64,000 nucleotides of DNA from Rhizorhabdus dicambivorans (GCF_002355275.1 NZ_CP023449.1:4504001-4568000); one strand, 5' to 3'; shown: positions 36,176-44,849, counted from the first letter of the stretch. Translations and numbers: made by a program. Notes: generated from the letters alone by a model not told the origin.

Positions 36176-38107
36176 ATGAGGCACGAACCCGATATCGGGT
36201 CGGCAAGCCTAGACCCGCGCCAGGACGCCGACCGCGGCCCCGGCCCGGCCCGGCTCCTCGCCGAGCTCGAACGCCGCTGCATGAACCTGAAGACGTCATC
36301 GGGCGGCGAAAGGATCGACACGCTGCTGACGCGGATCGACGAGTTCGCCGTCCTGGCATCGGACCTGATCGACGGCCTTCCCGCTCCCGCCACGATCGAA
36401 ACGGCGATGCGCCGTGCCTTCGACGTCGCCCATGCCCGGCTGGAGGCGGCGTTCGCCGCCGCCGAGCAGGTGCTGCTTCCCCTGTCGCAGATGATGCTGA
36501 CCGGCAAAGGCTTCGACAGCGCGGTGAGCGCGGCAGTCGAGCTGATGGCGATGCTCACCCCGATCCGCCACGATGCGCTGCGCCTCCATGACGGCCTGTC
36601 GCGCGAGTTGCGCGCGCTGCTCTATCCGGGCGTGTGCGATGCGATCGAGGTGCGGCTGGTGGACGCCGGCTTTGCCGATCCGATCCGCGCCGCCCGCCGC
36701 CTGCGCGAATGGCGCGAGGGCGGGCCAGCCACGCTGAAGCGCACGGCCGAACGGCGCGCGCTGGAGTCCGTGCTGCCGGGGCTGATCGATGCTCTCGAAC
36801 GCTTCGAGGACCCCGACGGGACCCTTGCCGCGCTTGACGAGATCGTCTGCCGATTGCCGGCCGACGTCGACCTGTTCGGGCCGTTCGAGGCGCGGCCTTC
36901 GCTGATGGCTTCGCTGCTGGGGCTGCTCGGGCATGCGCCGAGCGTGTCGCGCCACCTGATCGCCCAGCCAGAGCTGATCCGCAGGCTGATCGACAGCAGC
37001 GCCTATGCGCCGCTGCCGCCACCCGGCGATCTCGATGCCGAGTTCAAATTGCTGCTGGGCGGCGGCGACCGCGCGGCGGGCCAGCTTCGCGTCGCCCAGG
37101 CGATCGACGCCTATCGTTTCGGGCTGGGCCTGCAGCTTGTCGAGGCGACCGCCGATGCGCTCGACATCGCCGTCTCCGGCTGCGACCTGGCCGAGGCCGG
37201 GCTGCGCGCGATGGCCGACGACGTGCTGGCGCGGATGAAGGAGAATCATGGCGAGGTGCCGGGTGCCGAACTCGTCATCCTGGCGCTGGGGCGGTTCGGC
37301 GGTCGCGCGCTCACCTGCCAGTCGGACCTCGACATCATCTATCTGTTCACCGGCGATTACCGGGCGCAGAGTGACGGCCGCAAGCCGCTGGATGCCAACG
37401 AATATTTCAGCCGGGTCGCGCAGCAGATCACCACCGCCCTGTCGACGGTGACGACGATGGGCCCGCTCTACGAGGTCGACACAAGGCTTCGCCCCTGGGG
37501 CGCCAAGGGAATGCTCGCCTGTTCGGCCGAGACGTTCGACCGTTATCACCAGGAGAATGCCTGGACCTGGGAGCATATGGCGCTGACCCGCGCGCGGCCG
37601 GTCTATGGATCGGAGGCTGCCCGCAAGGTGGTCAAAACGATCGTCGGACGGCGGCTGCGCCAGCAGCGCGACCCGTCTGCGCTGCTCGGCGACGCGGTGA
37701 AGATGCGCAGCGACATCGCAAGGCACAAGCCGGCGCGGGGGACGTTCGACGTCAAGCTGGTCAAGGGCGGGCTGGTCGATCTCGAGTTCGCGGTCCACGT
37801 CAACCAGCTCGGCCGGCATGTCGGCATCCATCCGCAACTGCGCAGCGCGATCCGCGCCCAAGCCAGCGCCGGGCTGATCGATCCGATGGTGATCGAGGCG
37901 CATGAGACGCTGAGCCGGATGCTGATCGTGCTCCGCCTGCTTTCGCCGCACAGCCAGGACCCCGCGCCCGAGCAGCGCGCCGTGATCGCCCAGGCCTGCG
38001 GCTTCGAGCAGTGGGACGCCTTGCAGGCCGCCTATGGCCAGGCCCGGATCGTGGTGCAGGAAAGCTGGGCTGCAGTCATCGCCGGACACAGTTTGCAGGA
38101 GAGTTGA
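36176..38107 (+). CDS. Half-length GlnE paralogue (C-terminal adenylyltransferase half only)
   Basis: 643 residues. From about residue 155 to the end it follows the linker and C-terminal half of GlnE: LGRFGGRALTCQSDLD (about 370-385), YEVDTRLRPWG, AWTWEHMALTRAR, and FDVKLVKGGLVDLEFAVHVN all match the neighbour closely, and the DxD residues are kept. The N-terminal removase domain is absent; in its place are about 150 residues of apparently helical, Ala/Leu-rich sequence with no NTase motif. ATG 36176 has GCGGAGA at good spacing. It may add but not remove AMP, or modify another target; the target is unknown. It lies 232 bp after glnE, behind a candidate structured RNA. Confidence 0.85.
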   Translation: MRHEPDIGSASLDPRQDADRGPGPARLLAELERRCMNLKTSSGGERIDTLLTRIDEFAVLASDLIDGLPAPATIETAMRRAFDVAHARLEAAFAAAEQVLLPLSQMMLTGKGFDSAVSAAVELMAMLTPIRHDALRLHDGLSRELRALLYPGVCDAIEVRLVDAGFADPIRAARRLREWREGGPATLKRTAERRALESVLPGLIDALERFEDPDGTLAALDEIVCRLPADVDLFGPFEARPSLMASLLGLLGHAPSVSRHLIAQPELIRRLIDSSAYAPLPPPGDLDAEFKLLLGGGDRAAGQLRVAQAIDAYRFGLGLQLVEATADALDIAVSGCDLAEAGLRAMADDVLARMKENHGEVPGAELVILALGRFGGRALTCQSDLDIIYLFTGDYRAQSDGRKPLDANEYFSRVAQQITTALSTVTTMGPLYEVDTRLRPWGAKGMLACSAETFDRYHQENAWTWEHMALTRARPVYGSEAARKVVKTIVGRRLRQQRDPSALLGDAVKMRSDIARHKPARGTFDVKLVKGGLVDLEFAVHVNQLGRHVGIHPQLRSAIRAQASAGLIDPMVIEAHETLSRMLIVLRLLSPHSQDPAPEQRAVIAQACGFEQWDALQAAYGQARIVVQESWAAVIAGHSLQES

Positions 38108-38200
38108 TCTTCAGAGCTTCCGCGAGGGCGGGAATCCATGGACGACGGCACGCTTGGACAATAAGCGTTCCAACCCTATGGGTTCCCGCTTTCGTGGGAC
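38108..38200. repeat. REP-like repeat upstream of bcp
   Basis: GAGGGCGGGAATCCAT at the left and GGGTTCCCGCTTTCGTGGGA at the right form an interrupted inverted repeat of the GGGAATCC type also seen near 43355. No gene in this gap. Confidence 0.55.
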
Positions 38201-38214
38201 AGAGGAGGACAGCG

Positions 38215-38676
38215 ATGCTCAAGGAAGGCGATAAGGCCCCCGACGTGAAGCTGGAACTGCCTGACGGCAGCAGCACCAGCATCGCCGAACAGGCGGGAAA
38301 GATCGTCGTCCTCTATTTCTATCCGAAGGACGACACGCCCGGCTGCACCACCGAAGCCCAGAGCTTCACCGCGCTGGCCGACGAGTTCGCCGCGGCCGGC
38401 ACCACGATCATCGGCGTGTCGAAGGACAATGCGGCCCGCCACAGGAAGTTCATCGACAAATATGGGCTGAAGGTCGCGCTAGCCTCGGACAATGATGGCG
38501 GCGTGTGCGAAGCCTATGGCACCTGGATCGAGAAAAGCCTCTATGGCCGCCAATATATGGGCATCGACCGAGCGACCTTCCTGATCGGCAAGGACGGCCG
38601 GATCGCGAAGATATGGCGCAAAGTGAAGGTCAAGGGCCATGCCGAGGCGGTGCTGGCGGCGGCGAAGGCGCTATAG
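38215..38676 (+). CDS. bcp: Thioredoxin-dependent peroxiredoxin (BCP/PrxQ type)
   Basis: Thiol peroxidase that reduces H2O2 and organic hydroperoxides. 153 residues. The peroxidatic Cys is in YPKDDTPGCTTEAQSF; the family resolving Cys five residues later (C-x4-C) is absent, so it would be a 1-Cys variant or use a distant Cys (GGVCEAYG). Strong ribosome binding site AGGAGG before ATG 38215. A longer frame upstream runs through a repeat and is not preferred. Confidence 0.93.
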   Translation: MLKEGDKAPDVKLELPDGSSTSIAEQAGKIVVLYFYPKDDTPGCTTEAQSFTALADEFAAAGTTIIGVSKDNAARHRKFIDKYGLKVALASDNDGGVCEAYGTWIEKSLYGRQYMGIDRATFLIGKDGRIAKIWRKVKVKGHAEAVLAAAKAL

Positions 38677-38773
38677 AGTCCGATCAAAGCGGGTGGCGGG
38701 GTGGCCCCTGAAACAAGTTCAGGGTGACGTCCAAGCTATTGGTAACACGCGCCAAATGCGGCATGGCGGCGGA

Positions 38774-39250
38774 CTATCTCGGCAGATGATCCTCGAAGGC
38801 CGCCACCACATCAGCATATAGCTTGCGCTTGAACGGTACGATCAGGTCGACCAGCTCGCGCGCCTCGACCCATTTCCAGGCCAGGAACTCGGGCTCGGCC
38901 GTCTCCAGATTCACGTCGGCGTCGGTGCCCAGGAAGCGGGCGACGAACCAGTGCTGGGACTGACCGCGATATTTGCCGCCCCAGACCTTGCCCATCAATT
39001 CGGGCGGCAGATCGTAGAGCAGTTCCTCGGGCGCCTTGGCGATGATCTCCACGAGGTGCGGCGGAATGCCGGTCTCCTCCTCCAGCTCGCGCAGCGCGCC
39101 GGCCTGCGGGTCCTCGCCCGGGTCTAGCCCGCCCTGCGGCATCTGCCAGGCGTCGATCGCATTGTCGATGCGCTGCGCCACGAACACCTTGTCCTCGGCA
39201 TTGAGCAGCATGATCGCCGCCGCCGGGCGATAGGGAAGCGTCTTCTTCAC
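38774..39250 (-). CDS. rppH: RNA pyrophosphohydrolase (Nudix)
   Basis: Removes pyrophosphate from 5' triphosphate mRNA ends, starting decay. 158 residues from GTG 39250, whose GTGA overlaps the stop of the upstream hydrolase. Nudix box: GGLDPGEDPQAGALRELEEE followed by TGI, complete with the catalytic Glu cluster. QMPQGG and the C-terminal FKRKLYADVV are typical of RppH. A much longer frame on this strand continues into the hydrolase gene and is spurious. Confidence 0.93.
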   Translation of the reverse strand: MKKTLPYRPAAAIMLLNAEDKVFVAQRIDNAIDAWQMPQGGLDPGEDPQAGALRELEEETGIPPHLVEIIAKAPEELLYDLPPELMGKVWGGKYRGQSQHWFVARFLGTDADVNLETAEPEFLAWKWVEARELVDLIVPFKRKLYADVVAAFEDHLPR

Positions 39251-40197
39251 GGCCGATATTCCTCGATCATCACCTTGAAGGCGGCGAGACAGCCGCGCAG
39301 ATCCTCCTCCGAGGAGGGAATGGCACGGCGCAGCGTCAGCCAACCGTGGATATTGCCCTTCGCCTCGCGATAGACGACCGGCACGCCCGCCTCGATGCAG
39401 GCCATCGCGTAGGCACGCCCCTGGTCGAGCAGCGGATCGAGCGTCGCGGTCACCACCAGCGCGGGCGGCATGCCGCGCTGGTCGCCCAGCCGGGGCGAGG
39501 CACGCCAATGCTGGAAATCGGGGCCATAATGCTCGTTGAACCAGCGCAGCGTATCGAGGCTGAGCATATAGCCCTCGCCCAGCCGCTCGGTCGACGGATA
39601 GCGCTTGCGCAGGTCGACCGCCGGATAGAGCGGCCAGATCGCGATCACCGGAAGCGCCGCCGGGTGGTTGCGCAGGGCCATCGCGGTGACGATCGTCAGC
39701 GTGCCGCCCGCGCTGTCGCCGGCGATGGCGAGCGAATCGAATCGCCGGCCGAACAACACCCCCTGCTCCGCCACCCAGCGCGCCGCTTCCTCGCAATCAT
39801 CGGGCGCCGCCGGCCAGCGATGCTCGGGCGCGAGCCGATAGTCGATCGACAGCAGCGGCAGATCGAGCCCGATCGCGATCTGCGCCGCCGCCGCGTCATA
39901 GATGTCGAGATCGCCGATCACGAAGCCGCCGCCATGGAAGAAGACCACCAGCGGCCCATCATCGCGCTGCGAACGCGCATCGTAGAAGCGCGCGGGAATG
40001 GTGCGGCCATCGTGCAAGGTGATGACCAGATCCTCCCGCGTCGCGATCGGCGGGCTTTCGACATCGGCGAACTGGCGCAGCCGCTGGGACATGGTGCGGG
40101 CAGTGGGGGGATCCACCTCATGCGTCCTGGGGCCGTCCCGCCCGTTGAGATCGTCGAGGAAGGCGCGGACGTCGGGGCGGACAAATTCCTGGTTCAT
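39247..40197 (-). CDS. Alpha/beta hydrolase of the hormone-sensitive lipase family
   Basis: 316 residues, cytoplasmic (no signal). Oxyanion motif FFHGGGFVIGD, nucleophile GDSAGG, an Asp in ATLDPLLDQG, and a His in NIHGWL complete the catalytic triad. This is the bacterial HSL/carboxylesterase type; the substrate is not predictable. The downstream rppH is coupled by GTGA. Divergent from the deacetylase gene at 40233 with only 35 bp between starts. Confidence 0.88.
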   Translation of the reverse strand: MNQEFVRPDVRAFLDDLNGRDGPRTHEVDPPTARTMSQRLRQFADVESPPIATREDLVITLHDGRTIPARFYDARSQRDDGPLVVFFHGGGFVIGDLDIYDAAAAQIAIGLDLPLLSIDYRLAPEHRWPAAPDDCEEAARWVAEQGVLFGRRFDSLAIAGDSAGGTLTIVTAMALRNHPAALPVIAIWPLYPAVDLRKRYPSTERLGEGYMLSLDTLRWFNEHYGPDFQHWRASPRLGDQRGMPPALVVTATLDPLLDQGRAYAMACIEAGVPVVYREAKGNIHGWLTLRRAIPSSEEDLRGCLAAFKVMIEEYRP

Positions 40198-40232
40198 GGC
40201 TTTCCATCGGCAAAAGCGGCTAGCGTGGCAAG

Positions 40233-41168
40233 ATGCTGCATGTGGTCCACCATCCCCATTATGTCTCCCCCGCCAGCGTGGGGAGCCGCTTCAGCTTCGA
40301 CAAATATGGGCTGGTGATGGCCGCGCTGTCGGAAAGCGGCGTCCGCCATGTGCTGCACCAGCCCGAGCCGATGCCGCGCCACTGGATAGAGGCGGTCCAC
40401 GATCCCGACTATGTCGCCGAGGTCGCGGCCTCGGCGGTGCCGCCCGCCAAGGCGCGGCGGATCGGCTTCCCCATCACCGAGCGGGTGACGCGCCGCGCCT
40501 TCCTGGCCCCCGGCGGCACCTGGCTGGCGGCGAAGCTGGCGCTCGCCCATGGCTATGCCGCCAACAGCGCGGGCGGCAGCCACCATGCGCTGGCCGATAC
40601 CGGCGCGGGCTATTGCGTGTTCAACGACCTGGCGATCGCGGCGAACCGGCTGCTCGCCGAAGGCGACGCGCGCCGGATCATGATCGTCGACCTCGACGTC
40701 CACCAGGGCGACGGCACCGCCGCGCTCACCGCCGGGCGCCCGGACATCTTCACCTTCTCGATCCACGCCGAAAGCAATTTCCCGGTGCGCAAGGCCCGAT
40801 CCAGTTTCGACCTGGGGCTGGCCGACGGCGCCGATGACGCGGCCTATCTCACCGCCATGGCCGATCATCTGCCGCGGGCGATCGACGGCTTCGCGCCCGA
40901 TCTGATCCTCTACCAGGCCGGCGTCGACCCGCACCGCGACGATCGGCTCGGCCGCCTCGCCCTCACCGACGAGGGGCTGCGGGACCGGGATCGCTTCGTG
41001 ATGCACGCGGCACGGACGCGCGGCATCCCCCTCGCCAGTGCGCTGGGCGGCGGCTATGGCGACGACCGGATGGAGATCGCGCGACGGCACGTCCGGTCAG
41101 TGCTGGCGCTGCACGAGGCCTTTCAACAATTCGTCGCCCCGGCGGAGGCCGGGGCCGCAGGAGACTGA
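40233..41168 (+). CDS. Histone deacetylase superfamily protein
   Basis: 311 residues. Zn-amidohydrolase fold: HHPHYVSPASVGSRF start, GGSHHALADTGAGYCVFND (tandem His), VDLDVHQGDGTA (metal Asp and His), YQAGVDPHRDDRLGRL, and GGGYG. Members act on acetyl-lysine, acetylpolyamines or acetoin-related targets; the substrate here is unclear. The last 12 or so codons (FVAPAEAGAAGD) are encoded by palindromic element B, so the C terminus looks repeat-derived. Confidence 0.88.
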   Translation: MLHVVHHPHYVSPASVGSRFSFDKYGLVMAALSESGVRHVLHQPEPMPRHWIEAVHDPDYVAEVAASAVPPAKARRIGFPITERVTRRAFLAPGGTWLAAKLALAHGYAANSAGGSHHALADTGAGYCVFNDLAIAANRLLAEGDARRIMIVDLDVHQGDGTAALTAGRPDIFTFSIHAESNFPVRKARSSFDLGLADGADDAAYLTAMADHLPRAIDGFAPDLILYQAGVDPHRDDRLGRLALTDEGLRDRDRFVMHAARTRGIPLASALGGGYGDDRMEIARRHVRSVLALHEAFQQFVAPAEAGAAGD

Positions 41169-41223
41169 CCATGCCCGGCCGTCACGAGGAGAATGGCGGC
41201 CCCGGCCTCCGCCGGGGCGACGA
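41132..41223. repeat. Palindromic element B spanning a gene junction
   Basis: Arms CGTCGCCCCGGCGGAGGCC and GGCCTCCGCCGGGGCGACG. It encodes the end of the deacetylase gene, carries AGGAGA followed by ATG 41171, and encodes the first residues of the next reading frame. Confidence 0.9.
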
Positions 41224-42070
41224 CATGCGCGAGGACATCTCCGCCGCCTGCCGGGCGGTCCTCGACGAGCCCGAGCCGATCGCCAAGGTGAAGGCGGCGC
41301 GCCGGGCCGCGCGCGACTGGCGGGCGGGGCGGCTGGCGCACGGCTTCGCGGCGCCGATGCCCGACCGGCCGGCGCGCACCGGCCGCCCTCCCCTGCTGCC
41401 CCCGTCGCGCATGCCCAAGCGCGGGAAGGCGGGATCGGAGCGGGCGCGGATCGCGATGCTGCATGCGCTCGCGCATATCGAATATGTCGCGATCGACCTC
41501 GCCTTCGATCTGGCCGGTCGCTTCGGCGCGCATTTTCCGCCACGCTTCGTCGACGAATGGATTCAGGTCGGCGCCGAGGAGGCGATGCACTTCGCGCTGC
41601 TCGAACGGCGGCTGAATGCATATGGCGCACGCTATGGCGACCTGCCCGCGCATGACGGCTTGTGGGAGGCGGCGGAGGAGACGGCGGCCGATCCGCTGGC
41701 CCGGCTGGCGATCGTCCCGATGGTGCTGGAGGCACGGGGGCTGGATGTAACCCCTTCATTGATAAGCCGTTTCGAAGCAGCGGGTGACATGCGCTCGGGC
41801 CGCATCCTGCGCCGCATCGCCGAGGACGAGGTGGGCCATGTCGCGGCGGGCGTGGACTGGTTTCGATTCTCCTGTGCGGAAAGGCGAATCGATTGCGTGC
41901 AGACATGGCAATCGCTGGTCCGCCGTCACTTCCGGGGTATCGTTAAGCCTCCGTTCAACGACTCAGCGCGCGATAGGGCCGGTTTAACGAAAGACATGAT
42001 GGCCGGGGTTGCCGCCCTCAGTGATCTTCCTCACACCCCTCTCTGTCGCGTGAGGGGGGGCAATTCCTGA
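41171..42070 (+). CDS. DUF455 ferritin-like protein
   Basis: Up to 299 residues. The DUF455 core (about 75-285) is helical with AHIEYVAIDLAFDL, VGAEEAMHFALLERRL, LEARGLDVTP and EDEVGHVAAGVDWF, the Glu/His pattern of ferritin-like di-iron proteins. Function unknown. Start: ATG 41171 has AGGAGA at ideal spacing but the first 18 residues come from the repeat; ATG 41225 (MREDISAAC) begins the conserved part. The tail SDLPHTPLCRVRGGNS also looks atypical. Confidence 0.82.
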   Translation: MPGRHEENGGPGLRRGDDMREDISAACRAVLDEPEPIAKVKAARRAARDWRAGRLAHGFAAPMPDRPARTGRPPLLPPSRMPKRGKAGSERARIAMLHALAHIEYVAIDLAFDLAGRFGAHFPPRFVDEWIQVGAEEAMHFALLERRLNAYGARYGDLPAHDGLWEAAEETAADPLARLAIVPMVLEARGLDVTPSLISRFEAAGDMRSGRILRRIAEDEVGHVAAGVDWFRFSCAERRIDCVQTWQSLVRRHFRGIVKPPFNDSARDRAGLTKDMMAGVAALSDLPHTPLCRVRGGNS

Positions 42071-42134
42071 CGTCGGCGAAACAGGGTCTGGCCGGAAATC
42101 CCCGGTTGGTATCGGTTCCGGTCGCGGGGGAATT

Positions 42135-42821
42135 ATGCGCCTTCTGGATGTTGTTGTTTCGGCCCTCTTCCGCACGCTCTCGATTTCTTCGATCCGCACC
42201 AAGGCGTTCGCCGCAGCGCTGCTGCTGACGGCGTCGGGCGCCCCTGCCCTGGCACAGGACGGCAATCTCTCTCCAAACGCCCAGGCAGCCGCACAGTTCC
42301 AGGCGATCTTCCAATCGTGGAAGAAGCTTGACGCGGTCCAGATCGGCAATAGCGGCGGCGCGATCTCCATCCCGTCGATCCAGCCGATCGCCAAATTCAC
42401 CTTCACCAGCGCCTATGGCGTCCGCTCCGACCCGTTCCAGGGTTCGGCCGCGATGCATGCCGGCATCGATCTCGCCTCGCCCACCGGCACGCCGATCTAT
42501 GCGACCGCCGATGGCGTGGTCGATCGCGCCGAATGGTTCGGCGGCTATGGCAACATGGTCGAGATCGAGCATGGCAAGGGCATCGCCACCCGCTACGGCC
42601 ACATGTCGAAGATCGTCGCCCGCGACGGCCAGCGCGTGAAGCGCGGCGACCTGATCGGCTATGTGGGCTCGACCGGCCGCTCGACCGGCAGCCATCTTCA
42701 TTACGAGGTCCGGATCGACGGCCGCGCCGTCAATCCCGTGCCCTTCCTGCAATCGGCCAACTATGTGATGGCCGCCAATGAGCAGGCCCAGGACGTCGCG
42801 CTCGGCGGCCCGGAAGACTAA
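42135..42821 (+). CDS. M23 family metallopeptidase (LytM type)
   Basis: 228 residues with a signal peptide (hydrophobic FAAALLLTASGAPALA, cleavage near ALAQD). The M23 domain (about 90-210) keeps HAGIDLA (His, Asp ligands) and SHLHYEV (HxH). It has no coiled coil. Probably a periplasmic peptidoglycan endopeptidase or an amidase activator; all ligands present favour activity. GGGGGAATT precedes the ATG. A terminator follows. Confidence 0.92.
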   Translation: MRLLDVVVSALFRTLSISSIRTKAFAAALLLTASGAPALAQDGNLSPNAQAAAQFQAIFQSWKKLDAVQIGNSGGAISIPSIQPIAKFTFTSAYGVRSDPFQGSAAMHAGIDLASPTGTPIYATADGVVDRAEWFGGYGNMVEIEHGKGIATRYGHMSKIVARDGQRVKRGDLIGYVGSTGRSTGSHLHYEVRIDGRAVNPVPFLQSANYVMAANEQAQDVALGGPED

Positions 42822-42856
42822 TCTTCACCAGATAGACGAAATAAAAGGGGAGGATG

Positions 42857-42884
42857 GGCCGCCGACGATTGTCGGCGGCCTTTT
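42857..42884 (+). terminator. Intrinsic terminator after the M23 peptidase gene
   Basis: GGCCGCCGAC-gatt-GTCGGCGGCC followed by TTTT. Perfect 10 bp stem, 35 bp after the stop. Confidence 0.88.
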
Positions 42885-42903
42885 CTGTTCCTATTTTCAG
42901 GCC

Positions 42904-43227
42904 ATGGATATCGACCTGACCCCCTCCGCCGCTGCCCGCGTCGCGAAGATCGCGGAAAAGACCGGCAAGCCGGCGATCCTCCGGCTGGCGATCGACGGCG
43001 GCGGCTGCGCCGGTTTCCAGTATAAATTCGAACTGGCCGACGCACCCGCCGAAGACGACATCATCGCGAGCCGCGACGGCGTCACCCTGGTGATCGACCC
43101 GATCAGCATCGATCTCGTCCGTGGCGGCTCGGTCGACTATGTCGAATCGCTCGGCGGCGCCGCCTTCCGCGTGACGAATCCCCAGGCGGCTTCGGGCTGC
43201 GGCTGCGGCACGAGCTTCTCGGTCTAG
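42904..43227 (+). CDS. erpA: A-type iron-sulfur carrier ErpA/IscA
   Basis: 107 residues. Scaffold or carrier that passes Fe-S clusters to target proteins. The three conserved cysteines are present: one in GGGCAGFQYKF and two in SGCGCGTSFSV. The internal VDPISIDLVRGGSVDYVESL is typical. Only 19 bp separate the preceding terminator from the ATG and no strong ribosome binding site is seen, so the mRNA may be short-leadered. Confidence 0.9.
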   Translation: MDIDLTPSAAARVAKIAEKTGKPAILRLAIDGGGCAGFQYKFELADAPAEDDIIASRDGVTLVIDPISIDLVRGGSVDYVESLGGAAFRVTNPQAASGCGCGTSFSV

Positions 43228-43514
43228 GAAGATCGGTCGTTCCGGCGAAGGCGGGACCTTTGCCGTAAAGGGCGGCCCGCGCTCACCACGCGTCATCCTC
43301 GCGGATGCGGGGGTCCATAATCCCCTGCACCAAGAGGTTCGAGCTTCAGAGGATATGGATTCCCGCCTGCGCGGGAATGACGGCTTTGAAGTGACGGATT
43401 ATCCGGAGGTCCCGCGAAGCCGGGAACCCTTCGCCTTTGCGTCGCTGAAGAAAAATGAGATCCCGGCTTTCGCCGGGATGACGTTGGCCTTGCGCCACGC
43501 TATCCCCGCTCCCC
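43228..43514. repeat. Cluster of REP-like palindromes between erpA and xthA
   Basis: A 287 bp gap with several small palindromes: GTCATCCTCGCGGATGCGGGG (part, from 43296), ATTCCCGC-ctgc-GCGGGAAT (43359-43378), TCCCGCGAAGCCGGGA, and ATCCCGGC-tttc-GCCGGGAT (43460-43479), several followed by GACG. No gene found. Confidence 0.75.
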
Positions 43515-44294
43515 ATGAAGATCGCGACCTTCAACATCAACGGGATCAAGGCCCGTCTACCCCGCCTGATCGAATGGCTTGAACAGAAGGCGCCCGACGT
43601 CGCCTGCCTGCAGGAGATCAAGACCAGCGATGAGACCTTCCCGATCGCCGAGATCGAGGCGGCCGGCTATGGCGCGATCTGGCACGGGCAAAAGGGCTTC
43701 AACGGCGTGGCGATCCTCGCCAAGGGCGCCCAGCCGATCGAGCGGCGCAAGGGCCTGCCCGACGACCCCGATCCCACCCACAGCCGCTATATCGAGGCGG
43801 AGGTGGGCGGCGTGATCGTCGGATCGATCTATCTGCCCAACGGGAATCCGGTGCTGGGCCCCAAGTTCGACTATAAGCTGGCGTGGTTCGACAGGTTGAT
43901 CGGCCATGCCGCCGATCTCTGGGCGAGCGAGCTGCCGGTGGTGCTGGCGGGGGATTACAACGTCATCCCCACCCCCTCGACCGACGACGTCTTCTCCGAA
44001 CGGGCGATGGCCAGCGACGCGCTGACCCAGCCCGAGAGCCGCTCGGCCTTCCGCCGGTTGTGCAACGCCGGCTGGACCGATGCGGTGCGCACCGTCCATC
44101 CGCACGGGCCGGTCTACACCTTCTGGGACTATCAGGCAGGCGCCTGGCAGCGTGACGCCGGCTTCCGGATCGACCATCTCATGCTGAGCCCCGCCGCCGC
44201 CGACCGGCTTGCCGGCGCCGGGGTCGACAAGGACACGCGCGGGCTGGAGAAGGCCAGCGACCATGCCCCGACCTGGATCACGCTGAGGCCATAG
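43515..44294 (+). CDS. xthA: Exodeoxyribonuclease III
   Basis: AP endonuclease and 3' exonuclease in base excision repair. 259 residues. Motifs: MKIATFNINGIKARLPRL, LQEIKTSDETFP (metal Glu), GDYNVIP (Asp/Asn pair), FWDYQAGAW, and the C-terminal RIDHLMLSP and KASDHAPTWI (catalytic His). Length and motifs are standard. Confidence 0.96.
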   Translation: MKIATFNINGIKARLPRLIEWLEQKAPDVACLQEIKTSDETFPIAEIEAAGYGAIWHGQKGFNGVAILAKGAQPIERRKGLPDDPDPTHSRYIEAEVGGVIVGSIYLPNGNPVLGPKFDYKLAWFDRLIGHAADLWASELPVVLAGDYNVIPTPSTDDVFSERAMASDALTQPESRSAFRRLCNAGWTDAVRTVHPHGPVYTFWDYQAGAWQRDAGFRIDHLMLSPAAADRLAGAGVDKDTRGLEKASDHAPTWITLRP

Positions 44295-44353
44295 CGCAAC
44301 CCTCTGGCCCGCCCTTCCGTATCCATCGCATTGATCGATTTGGGAACGGGCGA

Positions 44354-44512
44354 ATGGCTACCCAGGTTTCGCGCGGCCGCCCGCTGACCGCCGAGCGCAG
44401 GTTCTTCGCAGGCATGACGGTGGCGATGATCGCCTCGCAATTCCTGCGGATCGCGGTGTGGGACAATCCCGCCTGGCTGGCGTTCGCGCGGGCCGTGGGG
44501 CTGGTCGCCTGA
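44354..44512 (+). CDS. Small unknown protein, possibly membrane-associated
   Basis: 52 residues (MATQVSRGRPLTAERRFFAG onward), with a central hydrophobic stretch (MTVAMIASQFLRIAVW). GGGAACGGG lies just before the ATG. Basic N terminus. It sits between xthA and the convergent DUF1244 gene. No family recognised; real coding status rests on the ribosome binding site and clean start only. Confidence 0.4.
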   Translation: MATQVSRGRPLTAERRFFAGMTVAMIASQFLRIAVWDNPAWLAFARAVGLVA

Positions 44513-44540
44513 CCCCGATCTACCCGGCCCGATCCCGGCT

Positions 44541-44837
44541 TCAGGCGCCGCGATTCTTCGCGACGCTCTCGCTCATCCGGGCAAGTTGCTCGGGGGTCGC
44601 GGGGGGCTGCTTCGCCTTCCACTCGGAATAGGGCATGCCATAGACCGCCTCGCGGACGGTTTCCTTGTCATGTTCACCGGCGGCCGCCTCGCCCAGCCAG
44701 TCGGACAGGCAGTTGCGGCAGAAGCCGGCCAGCCCCATCAGATCGACATTCTGGGCGTCCTCCCGGTGCTGAAGATGGCGGACCAGCCGGCGGAACGCCG
44801 CCGCCGCATGCTTGTCGTCGATATCGTCGATCGTCAT
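44541..44837 (-). CDS. DUF1244 family protein
   Basis: 98 residues. The pattern FRRLVRHLQHREDAQNVDLM and GLAGFCRNCLSDWL is the DUF1244 signature; it carries two Cys close together (CRNC) that may bind metal. Function is unknown. Twelve bases after the LysE gene on the same strand, so probably one transcript. Confidence 0.9.
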   Translation of the reverse strand: MTIDDIDDKHAAAAFRRLVRHLQHREDAQNVDLMGLAGFCRNCLSDWLGEAAAGEHDKETVREAVYGMPYSEWKAKQPPATPEQLARMSESVAKNRGA

Positions 44838-44849
44838 TGCATCTCTCCC

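Noticed and set aside
38774-39796. 340-codon frame containing rppH
   Set aside because: Only the C-terminal part (from GTG 39250) is RppH; the rest is an alternate frame of the hydrolase gene.
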